Origin: Solirhodobacter olei
GTDB lineage: Bacteria > Pseudomonadota > Alphaproteobacteria > Rhodobacterales > Rhodobacteraceae
Direction: 5' to 3'
Assembly (NCBI RefSeq): GCF_004010155.1
Contig: NZ_RRYH01000023.1
Coordinates: 1-64,000, forward strand
DNA: 64,000 nt
Position 1 is the first letter of the stretch. Each line of letters opens with the position of its first letter. The position numbers and the translations under genes are program-made. The notes under the pieces were generated by a model, which did no database searches, was not told where the DNA came from, and saw only the letters and a list, made by a program, of their open reading frames with translations. This document shows positions 1 to 8,260 of the stretch, one piece after another.

Positions 1-123
1 CGGCTTCCCCCCTGTCCGCCCGCGGCGACCTCTCGCCGCGCCGCTTGAAAGCGGCATTTCGTTTCCTAAAGACGACAATGTCATTTCACAAGCCCGAGAG
101 GGCGCAATTCGCGCAGGGCAGCC

Positions 124-276
124 CTACGCTGAGGGCATGGCTCCGGTCTCCGCCTGCGGGTCTTCCGCCCACACGGCCACCGGGCGCCGCAGGATCGCCA
201 CCAGCGCGATCAGGACAGCCCAAAGCGACAGCCCGGCATAGGCGGCATAACGCAGGCCGGCATGAAGACCGGCCAA
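124..276 (-). CDS. possible 50-aa single-span membrane peptide
   Basis: This is a doubtful short reading frame just past the RND permease stop, in the same frame. It opens at a TTG and has no ATG. The peptide has about 18 hydrophobic residues (core AGLSLWAVLIALVAIL), then RR and an acidic tail, which looks like one inner-membrane span. No convincing Shine-Dalgarno sequence precedes the TTG. It could be a real small gene, a readthrough extension of the permease, or chance. The rest of positions 1-327 shows no other coding signal. Confidence 0.2.
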   Translation of the reverse strand: MAGLHAGLRYAAYAGLSLWAVLIALVAILRRPVAVWAEDPQAETGAMPSA

Positions 277-327
277 CTCAGCCCGCAGTGGCGCGCCCGT
301 CCGGCCTGGCCGGGCGGGCGCCTCCGA

Positions 328-3300
328 TCAGCTCCGGAACACCCGGTAGATGGCCGGGATCACCAGCACGGTCAGCAGGGTCGAGCTTGCCAGCCCGAAC
401 AGCAGCGAGATCGCCAGCCCCTGGAAGATCGGGTCGCTCAGGATCACCGCCGCCCCAAGCATCGCCGCGATCGCGGTCAGCAGAATCGGCTTGAACCGGA
501 TCGCACCGGCCTCGATCAGGATCTCCACCTTGGACCGGCCCGCGGGATCGGCATGGCGGATGAAGTCCACCAGCAGGATCGAGTTCCGCACGATGATCCC
601 CGCAAGCGCGATGAAGCCGATCATCGAGGTCGCGGTGAAGGGCGCGTGGAACAGCCAGTGCCCCAGCATGATCCCGAGGAAGGTCAAGGGCACAGGCGTC
701 AGCACCACGAGCGGCAGCTTGAACGATCCGAACTGCGCCACGACGAGGATGTAGATCCCCAGAAGCGCCACCCCAAAGGCCGCCCCCATGTCGCGGAACG
801 TGACCCAGGTCACCTCCCATTCGCCGTCCCACAGAAGCGTCACGTGGCTCTCGTCGGTCGGCTGGCCATGCAGGCTGATCACCGGCTTGGTGCCCGGCGC
901 CCACTTCATCTCGTCAAGCTTCTTCTCGACCGCCAGCATACCGTAGAGCGGCGCCTCATAGGCCCCGGCAAGCTCTCCCGTCACCATCTCGGCAAAGCGC
1001 CCGTTGTGGCGGAAGATCGGGTAGGAGGCCTTCTCCGTCTTGAGGTTCAGGACGTCGCCGAGTTCGACCACCCCCTTCGCGCCGGGCAGCACGTTGGCGG
1101 GAATGGGCGTCGTCAGGAAGCGTTCGTCCATCACCCGGTCGGCCTTGTCGCGCGCCACCATGATCGGGATCGGATCGCGCCCCGCGCCGCGGTTCGAATA
1201 GCCCACCACCGTCTGCCCGTTCAGGATCTGCAGCGTGTTGAAGACGTCGGCCTCCTGCACGCCGTAGAACTCCATCTTGTCGGTGGACAGCGTCGCCCGC
1301 AGCCGCGGCGCCTGCACGCCGAAGCTGTTGTCGACATCGACGATGAAGGGCACCGACTTGAAGGCCTCCTCGATCTTGCGCGCCGCCGTGCGCCGCGCCT
1401 CGGCGGTCGGGCCATAGACCTCGGCCAGAAGGGTCGAGATCACCGGCGGGCCGGGCGGCGGCTCCACCACCTTCAGGCTTGCGCCCGCGGGCAGCGGGAT
1501 GGCGTCGATCCGGTGACGGATCGCCAGCGCGATGTCATGGCTCGTGCGCTCGCGATCGCCCTTCGGCGTCAGGTCAATATGCACGTCGCCCTGAAAGGGC
1601 TTGTCGCGCAGGTAATAATGGCGGACCAGACCGTTGAAGTCGAAGGGCGCCGCCGTACCCGCATGGGTCTGGGCAGAGACGACCTCCGGCATGTCGATGA
1701 TCTTGTCCACGACCTGCTGCGCCACCCCGTCCGTCGCCTCGACCGAGGTGCCGGCAGGCATGTCGATGACCACCGAAAGCTCGGTCTTGTTGTCGAAGGG
1801 CAGCAGCTTGACCGTCACGTCCTTGGTGTAAAGAAGCCCCAGCGAGCCGAAGGAGAGCGCCGCCGTGACCAGCAGGAAGGTCAGGCTGCGGCGCTTGGTC
1901 TTCAGGATCGGACGCGCCACGATCGCATAGAGACGCCCCAGCCGGCCGCCGCCGAGATGCCCCCCCTCGCTCTCCTCGCCGCCATAGACATCCTCATGCG
2001 CATGGCCGCTCATCGGCGCCTTGCCGGCGATCTTCACCATCAGCCAGGGGGTGATGATGACCGCGACGAAGAACGAGAACAGCATCGCGGCAGAGGCATT
2101 GGCCGGGATCGGGGACATGTAGGGCCCCATCAGCCCGGAGACGAAGAGCATCGGCAGCAGCGCCGCGATCACCGTGAGCGTGGCGACAATGGTCGGGTTG
2201 CCGACCTCGGCCACCGCCTCCACCGCCCGCTCGATCCGGCTGCCGCCCTCCTTCATCCCCCAGTGCCGGGCGATGTTCTCGATCACCACGATCGCATCGT
2301 CGACCAGAATCCCGATCGAGAAGATCAGCGCGAACAGGCTCACCCGGTTCAGCGTATAGCCCATGATCCAGGCCGCGAAGAGCGTCAGCAGGATCGTCAC
2401 CGGAATGACGATGGCCACCACGATGCTTTCCCGCCAGCCCACCGCCAGCAGGACGAGGCCAACGATCGAGATCGTGGCAAGCCCGAGATGGAACAGCAGC
2501 TCGTTCGCCTTGTGGTTGGCCGAGATCCCGTAATCCCGCGTCACCTCCACGCTCACCGTGTTCGGGATCAGCGAGCCCTTCAGCGCATCGACGCGCGAGA
2601 TCACCTGATCGGCCACGACCACGGCGTTTGACCCGGCCCGCTTGGCCACCGCCAGCGTCACCGCCGCCGTCCGCTCCGGCTGCCCCTTCGGCCCCCGGAT
2701 GACGTTCGAGGTGATCTGGTCCGAGGTGTTGCCGACGAAGGCGACCTTTGCGACATCGCCGACATAGACCGGCCGCCCGTCCCGCGTGGTCAGCAGCAGG
2801 TTCGCCACCTCCGGCGCCGCCGTCAGCGTCTGCCCGGCCTCCAGGTCGACCATCTGGCCCTTCTCGCGCAAGGTCCCGGCGTTCAGCACCTGGTTCGCGC
2901 CCTGCACCTTCGCGGCCAGCTGCTGCAGCGTGACCCCGTATTCGGCCAGCTTCTCCGGCTCCGGCGAAATGCGGATCGCATCCGGCGCCTCGCCGACGAG
3001 GTAGGTCAGCCCGACATTGTCGATCTTGGCGACCTCGGTGCGCAGCGCCTTGGCGATCCGTGTCAGGTCATCGGCAGAGACATCGGCGCCCGGCTTGCCG
3101 GTCAGCGTCAGATCGACGATCGCCACGTCGTTGATACCGCGCCCGACGATCAGCGGCGCCGGGATCCCCACGGGGATCCGGTCCATGTTGGCCAGCACCT
3201 TGTCGCGCACCCTGAGGATCGCCGTATCCGCGGAGGTGCCGACCTTGAACCGCGCCGTCACCAGCGCGCCATCGTCCACCGTCTGCGAATAGACATGCTC

Positions 3301-3585
3301 GACGCCGTTGATCCCCTTGACGATGGTCTCCATCGGCTCGGTGACCAGCTTGACCGCATCCTCCGCCTTCAGCCCCGGCGCCGAGATGTGGATGTCGACC
3401 AGCGGGACGGAGATCTGCGGATCCTCCTCCCGCGGCAGCGAGCTCAGCGCCACCAGACCCACCGCGAAGGCCGCGATGATGAACAGGGGCGTCAGCGGCG
3501 AGATGATGAACGCCCGCGTCAGCCGCCCGGCGATGCCGAGGCCACGGCCTCCCGCAGCCCCCTCCTTCTCCGGCGTCCCGCTCAT
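328..3585 (-). CDS. RND-family efflux permease (AcrB-like)
   Basis: This 1085-aa inner-membrane protein is a proton-driven RND pump, of usual family length. The first membrane span (about residues 27-47) is followed by the large periplasmic porter loop. Spans 2-6 follow, with the paired acidic residues of span 4 visible in GILVDDAIVVIENIARH; these carry protons in the family. A second periplasmic loop and a second six-helix block complete the typical internal duplication. The start codon overlaps the adaptor stop by 4 bases (ATGA), so the two are translationally coupled. No outer-membrane TolC-type gene lies in the window, so the pump must borrow one. The substrate cannot be told from sequence. 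Confidence 0.95.
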   Translation of the reverse strand: MSGTPEKEGAAGGRGLGIAGRLTRAFIISPLTPLFIIAAFAVGLVALSSLPREEDPQISVPLVDIHISAPGLKAEDAVKLVTEPMETIVKGINGVEHVYSQTVDDGALVTARFKVGTSADTAILRVRDKVLANMDRIPVGIPAPLIVGRGINDVAIVDLTLTGKPGADVSADDLTRIAKALRTEVAKIDNVGLTYLVGEAPDAIRISPEPEKLAEYGVTLQQLAAKVQGANQVLNAGTLREKGQMVDLEAGQTLTAAPEVANLLLTTRDGRPVYVGDVAKVAFVGNTSDQITSNVIRGPKGQPERTAAVTLAVAKRAGSNAVVVADQVISRVDALKGSLIPNTVSVEVTRDYGISANHKANELLFHLGLATISIVGLVLLAVGWRESIVVAIVIPVTILLTLFAAWIMGYTLNRVSLFALIFSIGILVDDAIVVIENIARHWGMKEGGSRIERAVEAVAEVGNPTIVATLTVIAALLPMLFVSGLMGPYMSPIPANASAAMLFSFFVAVIITPWLMVKIAGKAPMSGHAHEDVYGGEESEGGHLGGGRLGRLYAIVARPILKTKRRSLTFLLVTAALSFGSLGLLYTKDVTVKLLPFDNKTELSVVIDMPAGTSVEATDGVAQQVVDKIIDMPEVVSAQTHAGTAAPFDFNGLVRHYYLRDKPFQGDVHIDLTPKGDRERTSHDIALAIRHRIDAIPLPAGASLKVVEPPPGPPVISTLLAEVYGPTAEARRTAARKIEEAFKSVPFIVDVDNSFGVQAPRLRATLSTDKMEFYGVQEADVFNTLQILNGQTVVGYSNRGAGRDPIPIMVARDKADRVMDERFLTTPIPANVLPGAKGVVELGDVLNLKTEKASYPIFRHNGRFAEMVTGELAGAYEAPLYGMLAVEKKLDEMKWAPGTKPVISLHGQPTDESHVTLLWDGEWEVTWVTFRDMGAAFGVALLGIYILVVAQFGSFKLPLVVLTPVPLTFLGIMLGHWLFHAPFTATSMIGFIALAGIIVRNSILLVDFIRHADPAGRSKVEILIEAGAIRFKPILLTAIAAMLGAAVILSDPIFQGLAISLLFGLASSTLLTVLVIPAIYRVFRS

Positions 3586-4550
3586 TTCACCACCACCCGG
3601 TCGCCGGCCTGAAGACCGGACAGGATCTCGACCATGTCCGAGCCGTCCACGCTGCGGTGCTCACCCGGCACGACGGTGCGCTGCCAGTCCTTGCCGCCCT
3701 CCTCGACGGTGACGAAATCAAGCCCCGCCTCGCTGCGCACGGCCGAGGCCGGCACCATCAGCGCCTTCCGCGTGCCCACCGGCAGCCGCACCAGCACCCG
3801 CGCGTTGACGAACCCGTCCGGCAGATGATCGACAGAGACATCCGCCGTCACCCGCCCGCCCTGGATCAGCGGGTAGATCTTGGCAAGCCGGCCCTCGGTC
3901 GAGCCGCCGGTCGTCTCGATATGGATCACCGCGCCCTGCTGCAGGCTGGTCGCAAACCGCTCCGGCACCGCCAGCCGCAGGAAGACCCCCCCGCCGCCCA
4001 GCGTCGCCACCGCCTCGCCCGGCAGCACCACGGCCCCCTTGGTCAGCGGCACCTCCAGCACCTTGCCCGAGATCGGGGCAAGCACGGCGCCCTCGGCCGC
4101 CTGCTCCTCAATCACCTTCTTCTGCGCCTCGGTCGAGGTGATCTGGTTGGCGAAGACATCCACCTGCGTCTGCAGCTGATCGACCTGCTGGGTGGTGGAG
4201 ACGCCGCGCGCTCTCAGGTCCTGCGCCCGGGTCAGCTCCGTCCTCGCATTGGCCAGCTGCGCCTGCAGCGCCTTCAGCTGGGCGTCGATCGCGTTCAGCT
4301 GGAAGGTGATCTTCTGGTCCACGATCAGGCCCAGCCGCTGGCCCGCGCTCACCATGTCCCCCTCGGTGACCGTCAGATCGGTCAGCGTGCCGCCGATCCG
4401 CGCCCGGGCCGGGATCCGGTCCTTGGTCTCGATCTGGCCATAGACCGCCTTCCACTCGGTGATGGTGACGGGCTGAAGCGGCGCGCGCACCTGCGCCAGC
4501 GCGGCGGCAGGCAGAGCGGTCAGCAAAAGAGCGGCGAGCATCGGTCGCAT
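3582..4550 (-). CDS. RND efflux periplasmic adaptor (HlyD/AcrA-like)
   Basis: This 322-aa membrane-fusion protein links the downstream RND permease to an outer-membrane channel. The start at 4550 was chosen because it gives a clean signal peptide (MRPMLAALLLTALPAAALA) with a G-rich Shine-Dalgarno in front; a longer frame from 4628 would be translated across the promoter dyads. After the signal come the lipoyl/barrel halves, the alpha-helical coiled-coil hairpin (about residues 85-150, rich in Q, L and A), and a C-terminal membrane-proximal domain. There is no lipobox, so it is probably a soluble or loosely attached periplasmic protein. It forms an operon with the permease. Confidence 0.92.
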   Translation of the reverse strand: MRPMLAALLLTALPAAALAQVRAPLQPVTITEWKAVYGQIETKDRIPARARIGGTLTDLTVTEGDMVSAGQRLGLIVDQKITFQLNAIDAQLKALQAQLANARTELTRAQDLRARGVSTTQQVDQLQTQVDVFANQITSTEAQKKVIEEQAAEGAVLAPISGKVLEVPLTKGAVVLPGEAVATLGGGGVFLRLAVPERFATSLQQGAVIHIETTGGSTEGRLAKIYPLIQGGRVTADVSVDHLPDGFVNARVLVRLPVGTRKALMVPASAVRSEAGLDFVTVEEGGKDWQRTVVPGEHRSVDGSDMVEILSGLQAGDRVVVK

Positions 4551-4576
4551 GGCGGTGATCCCCCGTGAGGACATTA

Positions 4577-4620
4577 CATATTCGCAACACTGAATATGAT
4601 CACGACAGTGCGAATGCAAG
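4577..4620 (-). promoter_or_regulatory. candidate promoter/operator of the efflux operon
   Basis: The 70 bases before the adaptor start contain a perfect 7-bp inverted repeat, CATATTC/GAATATG (4577-4583 and 4592-4598). This is nested in a larger imperfect dyad (ATTCGC..CACTG against CAGTGCGAAT) centred near TGATCA at 4597-4602. Read on the minus strand, a TTGCAT and a TATTCA are 17 bases apart, a plausible -35/-10 pair under the dyads. Such layouts are typical of TetR or MarR repressor sites for pumps. No such regulator gene is in the window. Confidence 0.45.
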
Positions 4621-4681
4621 TGTAACATTCTATCGGACGGATGTTTCCAAGAATCCTGCCCTACCCGGTCCGGATGCCGGA

Positions 4682-5461
4682 TCAGGCGGAAGCGATCACC
4701 CGGATCCGGGGATCGGACAGGCGCCTGAATGAAAACCCCTTTTCTTTCAGCGCCTTGATACCATCCACAACACCCGCGCCCGCCGAACGCAGGGGCTGGT
4801 TGACATGCGAGATGATGACATCTCCGTCCCGTGCAGCGGCGATCCGCCGCGCCACCATTGCCCGCGGTAACGAGGCCCCCTCGTCACCGTTCAGCGAGAA
4901 GCCCGCGACGCGGAACCCCATTGCGCCGATCTCGGTCAGCGCCGCCGGCGAATACCAGGCCGCGGCGCCGCGATACCAGCCCGGCCTCGGCGCACCGGCC
5001 GCCTCCAGCAGCCGGGCGCCCTCCCCGACCTCGGCCCGGACCCCTTCGGCCGACCCCGCCGCCCGAACTCCCCAAAGGTCGTCCGGCCTGTCGATCGCGG
5101 CAAGGTGGCGGGCGCCGTGGTCGCCGATCTCGAACAGATCGGGATGGGCAAGAAGCATCCGGAAGACGTCCCGGTTGTTATGCAGCCAGTAGCCGGTGAC
5201 GAAGATCGTGGCCGGGATCGCCTCGGCCCGAAGCACATCAAGGATCCGCATATCGGCCCGCCCGTCGCAGGCATCGAGCGTCAGCGCCACCCTGGGCCCG
5301 TCACCCGGCGCGACTGCGGCCGCCATATGCATCCGCGGCTCGACGAGCCCCCTGAACGCCTCGGGCCCCGGCGCGCGCAGCTTTCTCCGGCTCGCCACCG
5401 CCGGCGTCGCGACCAGGCCGAGAAGAACAGCACGCCGGCCGAGCCTGCACGCATCGCACAT
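4682..5461 (-). CDS. secreted polysaccharide deacetylase family protein
   Basis: This 259-aa NodB-fold protein is expected to remove acyl groups from a polysaccharide or peptidoglycan outside the membrane. Motif 1 is LTLDACDG, a variant of TFDDG in which the two aspartates are kept; the metal-binding histidines appear in GDHGARHL. The N-terminus CRLGRRAVLLGLVATPAVA has twin arginines and a hydrophobic stretch, so it is exported, perhaps by Tat. The start at 5461 follows a GGGCGGGCGG stretch; upstream in-frame ATGs at 5491 and 5554 would put non-signal sequence first. It stands alone between divergent and convergent neighbours. The substrate is unknown. Confidence 0.8.
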   Translation of the reverse strand: MCDACRLGRRAVLLGLVATPAVASRRKLRAPGPEAFRGLVEPRMHMAAAVAPGDGPRVALTLDACDGRADMRILDVLRAEAIPATIFVTGYWLHNNRDVFRMLLAHPDLFEIGDHGARHLAAIDRPDDLWGVRAAGSAEGVRAEVGEGARLLEAAGAPRPGWYRGAAAWYSPAALTEIGAMGFRVAGFSLNGDEGASLPRAMVARRIAAARDGDVIISHVNQPLRSAGAGVVDGIKALKEKGFSFRRLSDPRIRVIASA

Positions 5462-5689
5462 GAGAAACCGCCCGCCCCCAACCAGCCCCATCGCCGGCGC
5501 GCGATCCTCCATCACGCCCGCTCGCCCCGCGCAACTCACATACGCGTGTCGCAAGAAAGCGCCGGTGACGCATGGAGGCCCGTCGGAGACGCAGCGCTGT
5601 TTCGGTCCACTTCCTGCCCTGCTGCTTCTCCTTGGTCGAAATACTCACAGCCACCTCACCACCTGGCGCGGAGAGCCCGTTGCGCAAAC

Positions 5690-5860
5690 CGGCCCACCAC
5701 CGTCCGGATTTACGGTACAGATACGGTGCGAAAGCGGTGCCAAAACGGTGTTGAATCGGTAAGCGGCTTTTCTCAGCCCGGCCAGAGGCTTGCCGCACGA
5801 GATTGCACCAGGGGACACCCCCCGCCGTCCCGCCCCGGCAAGGTTTCATTAACTCGATTT
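5690..5860 (-). repeat. intergenic repeat element with five 11-bp ACCG iterons (copy A)
   Basis: The 413-base gap between the deacetylase and livF holds no gene. On the minus strand, positions 5762 down to 5708 read as five consecutive 11-mers of the form NNACCGNNNNN: TTACCGATTCA, ACACCGTTTTG, GCACCGCTTTC, GCACCGTATCT, GTACCGTAAAT. Sequence related to a second copy at about 20825-20990 extends on both sides: a GTTAA-GAAA segment upstream, a GGCC..GCTGA segment, and a CGGACGG-GGCC segment downstream. The outer limits are approximate. Confidence 0.55.
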
Positions 5861-5874
5861 CCCGGAAAATTCCG

Positions 5875-6582
5875 CTAGCTGACGAGCCCGAGCCCAAGGT
5901 AGCGCCCCAGCACTTCGCCATCTTTGGCCAGCGCTGCGGCGGGCGCCTCGTGGACCACCCGTCCGCTTTCCAGGACCACCCCCCGGTCTGCGAATTTTAG
6001 CGCCATTTCAGCATGTTGTTCGACAAGGATAACAGTGCGCCCCTCGGAGGCGAGCCGCTCGAAAACGCCCATCAGCATCTCGCAGATGACCGGCGCAAGC
6101 CCCTCCAGCGGTTCGTCCAGCATCAGAAGCCGCGGATGCCCCATCAGGGTGCGCGCCACAGCCAGCATCTGCTGCTCGCCCCCCGAAAGCTGCCCGCCCC
6201 CGTTCCGCCGCCGCTCCTTGAGCCGCGGGAACAGCTCATAGGCCTCCTCCAGCCTTGCATCTCCCCGTATCCCGGAGATCAGATTTTCCTCTACAGTCAA
6301 TGACTTGAAGATGTCCCGTGTCTGCGGAACCAGCCCGAGGCCCAGCCCTGCCCGCTTATGCGGCGGCAGGCCCGAGATCGGCTTCCCCTCCCAGGACACG
6401 GACCCGCCATGCAGCGTCGTCAGCCCCATGATCGTGGCCAGCAGCGTGGTCTTGCCCACCCCGTTCCGCCCGATCAGCGCCAACCTCTCGCCCGCCTTCA
6501 CATCGAGGGAGATCCCCTGCAGCACCTGCGTCGGCCCATAGCCCGCCCGCACATCTTTCAGCGAAAGCAAAGTGTTATCCAT
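5875..6582 (-). CDS. livF: branched-chain amino acid-type ABC transporter ATPase LivF
   Basis: This 235-aa ATPase powers a LivHM-type permease at the inner membrane. It has the Walker A motif LIGRNGVGKTTLL, signature LSGGEQQMLAVARTL, Walker B LLMLDEPLEGLAP and the switch histidine in VEQHAEMAL, in the short form typical of LivF. The start at 6582 (MDNTLLSLKDVRAGYG) overlaps the end of livG by 8 bases; a longer frame reaches 6618 but would run deep into livG. It is the last gene of the operon read from 11661. The substrate could be an amino acid, an amide or urea. Confidence 0.93.
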   Translation of the reverse strand: MDNTLLSLKDVRAGYGPTQVLQGISLDVKAGERLALIGRNGVGKTTLLATIMGLTTLHGGSVSWEGKPISGLPPHKRAGLGLGLVPQTRDIFKSLTVEENLISGIRGDARLEEAYELFPRLKERRRNGGGQLSGGEQQMLAVARTLMGHPRLLMLDEPLEGLAPVICEMLMGVFERLASEGRTVILVEQHAEMALKFADRGVVLESGRVVHEAPAAALAKDGEVLGRYLGLGLVS

Positions 6583-7321
6583 GGCTTGCCCCCAGGTAGA
6601 GATCCCGCACCCGGGCATCGGCGGCGATCTCCTCCGGCGTGCCCTCGGTCAGGATCGCGCCGGAGACCAGCACCACGATCCGCCGCGCCACCTTGAAGAC
6701 CAGCGCCATGTCATGCTCGATCACCAGCACCGCCAGATCCTGCGGCAGTCCGGAAATCGCCTCTGCAATCAAGGGGCTCTCCGACGAGGGCACCCCCGCC
6801 GCCGGCTCGTCCAGGATCAGGATCCTCGGCTTCAGCGCCAGCGTCATCGCCATCTCCACCAGCCGCTGCTGGCCATAGGCGAGCCGCTCAACCGGCCGGT
6901 CGCCCATGTCCGACAGCCGGAACTGGGACAAGAGGCTTTCCACCTCGTCCTCCACCCCGCCCTCGCGATCCGAACGGCGGATCAGCCGGCCGGTCAGCCC
7001 GCGGCGCTCCAGAAGCGGCAGGCGCAGGTTGTCACGCACCGTCAGGCTCTTGAAAAGATTGGTGATCTGGAAGGTCTTGGCGATGCCCGCCTTGACCCGC
7101 TGCGCCTCGCTCAGCTTGCCGATATCGCGCCCGTCCAGGCGGATTTCGCCCGAGGTCGGCTCCAGGATGCCGGTGATAAGGTTGGTGAAGGTCGACTTCC
7201 CCGCCCCGTTCGGCCCGATCAGCGCCTTGCGGTCGCCCGGCGCCAGGGTGATGTTGATATCGCGCGCCACAGTCAGCCCGCCGAAGGCCTTGTTCAGGCC
7301 GATGACCTCGAGACCGGTCAT
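6575..7321 (-). CDS. livG: branched-chain amino acid-type ABC transporter ATPase LivG
   Basis: This is the 248-aa second ATPase of the transporter. Walker A is LIGPNGAGKSTF. The signature region is LAYGQQRLVEMAMTL, the degenerate Q-rich form usual in LivG, followed by LILDEPAAGVPSSE. The final SEIAADARVRDLYLG-type tail (here EIAADARVRDLYLGASHG) is characteristic of LivG. The start at 7321 overlaps the livM stop region by 4 bases (ATGA), indicating coupling; the frame extends upstream without stops only because of high GC. Confidence 0.93.
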   Translation of the reverse strand: MTGLEVIGLNKAFGGLTVARDINITLAPGDRKALIGPNGAGKSTFTNLITGILEPTSGEIRLDGRDIGKLSEAQRVKAGIAKTFQITNLFKSLTVRDNLRLPLLERRGLTGRLIRRSDREGGVEDEVESLLSQFRLSDMGDRPVERLAYGQQRLVEMAMTLALKPRILILDEPAAGVPSSESPLIAEAISGLPQDLAVLVIEHDMALVFKVARRIVVLVSGAILTEGTPEEIAADARVRDLYLGASHG

Positions 7322-8259
7322 TTCAGCCTCCCTACCATGCGCCTGATCTCTTCCGGCAGCCCGATCAGCCCACGCGGCACGGCATAGACCACGGCGAGCA
7401 CCAGGAAGCCGATGATGAAGAGCCAGTTGAACGGATCGACCGACGCCGCCACCTCGTGCACCGCCATGAAGACGGCAGTACCGATCAGCGCGCCCCAAAG
7501 CCGCCCCGTGCCCCCGAGGATCAGCATGATCATCGCCTCGGCCGAGACCTGGAAATCATAGACCGAAAGGCTGACAAGCGCCGTCGACTGCGCCGCAAGC
7601 GCTCCGGCAATCCCCGCCACGGCCCCCGCGAGCGTGTAGACCGCGACCCGCCGCCGGCCCACCGGCGTGCCGATCGCGCGCATCCGCGCCGGGCTGTCCT
7701 TGATGCCGCGCAGGCTCAACCCGAAGGGCGAACCGATCACCACTTTCAGGATGGCGGTGACGATGAAAAGCACGCAAACCGCGTAGATATAGCCGGTCTG
7801 GCCGATGAAATCGAACTGCCAGGTGCCGAAGACCGGGTTCATGGTGATCCCGCCCAGCCCGTCTGCGCCGCCGGTCAGCCAGTCGAGCTTGTTGGCAAGT
7901 TCCTGAAACACCTCGGCCACGGCGATGGTCAGCATCAGCAGCGTCAGCCCATGCGTCCGCATGAGGAGAAGGCCCGAGACAAAGGCCACCACCGCCCCGG
8001 CCAGACCGCCGACGAGGAGCCCCGCCACCGGATCGGCCCAGACATGCACCGCGAAAAGCCCCGCCGCATAGGCGCCCGTGCCATAAAGCGCGGCCTGGCC
8101 CAGCGTGTCGATCCCGGTCACCCCGATCAGCAGATCGAGCGACAGGACAAGGATCATCGTGATCACCACCCGCGTGAGAAACGCGAGGTTGTAGGGAAAG
8201 GCGTAGAAGGCCACCACGGCCACCAGCGCCATCAGCGCGAAGGGAAGAAGGCTCTTCAT
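7318..8259 (-). CDS. livM: branched-chain amino acid-type ABC permease LivM
   Basis: This 313-aa integral membrane protein has about nine hydrophobic spans. The family pattern is clear: LDLLIGVTGIDTLGQAALYG near residue 45, and the cytoplasmic coupling segment around GLSLRGIKDSPARMRAIG (about residues 175-195) that contacts the ATPase. It pairs with LivH as the translocation channel. It starts 1 base after the livH stop and overlaps livG by 4 bases, so all four Liv components are co-translated. Confidence 0.93.
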   Translation of the reverse strand: MKSLLPFALMALVAVVAFYAFPYNLAFLTRVVITMILVLSLDLLIGVTGIDTLGQAALYGTGAYAAGLFAVHVWADPVAGLLVGGLAGAVVAFVSGLLLMRTHGLTLLMLTIAVAEVFQELANKLDWLTGGADGLGGITMNPVFGTWQFDFIGQTGYIYAVCVLFIVTAILKVVIGSPFGLSLRGIKDSPARMRAIGTPVGRRRVAVYTLAGAVAGIAGALAAQSTALVSLSVYDFQVSAEAMIMLILGGTGRLWGALIGTAVFMAVHEVAASVDPFNWLFIIGFLVLAVVYAVPRGLIGLPEEIRRMVGRLK

Positions 8260-8260
8260 C

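Noticed and set aside
262-2631. 789-aa open frame on the plus strand
   Set aside because: It lies opposite the RND permease. Its product is rich in H, R, D, Q and G with no domain, as expected for the mirror frame of a GC-rich gene.
5819-5840. Prophage or insertion-sequence boundaries around the iteron elements
   Set aside because: No transposase frame, terminal inverted repeat or target duplication was seen next to either copy.
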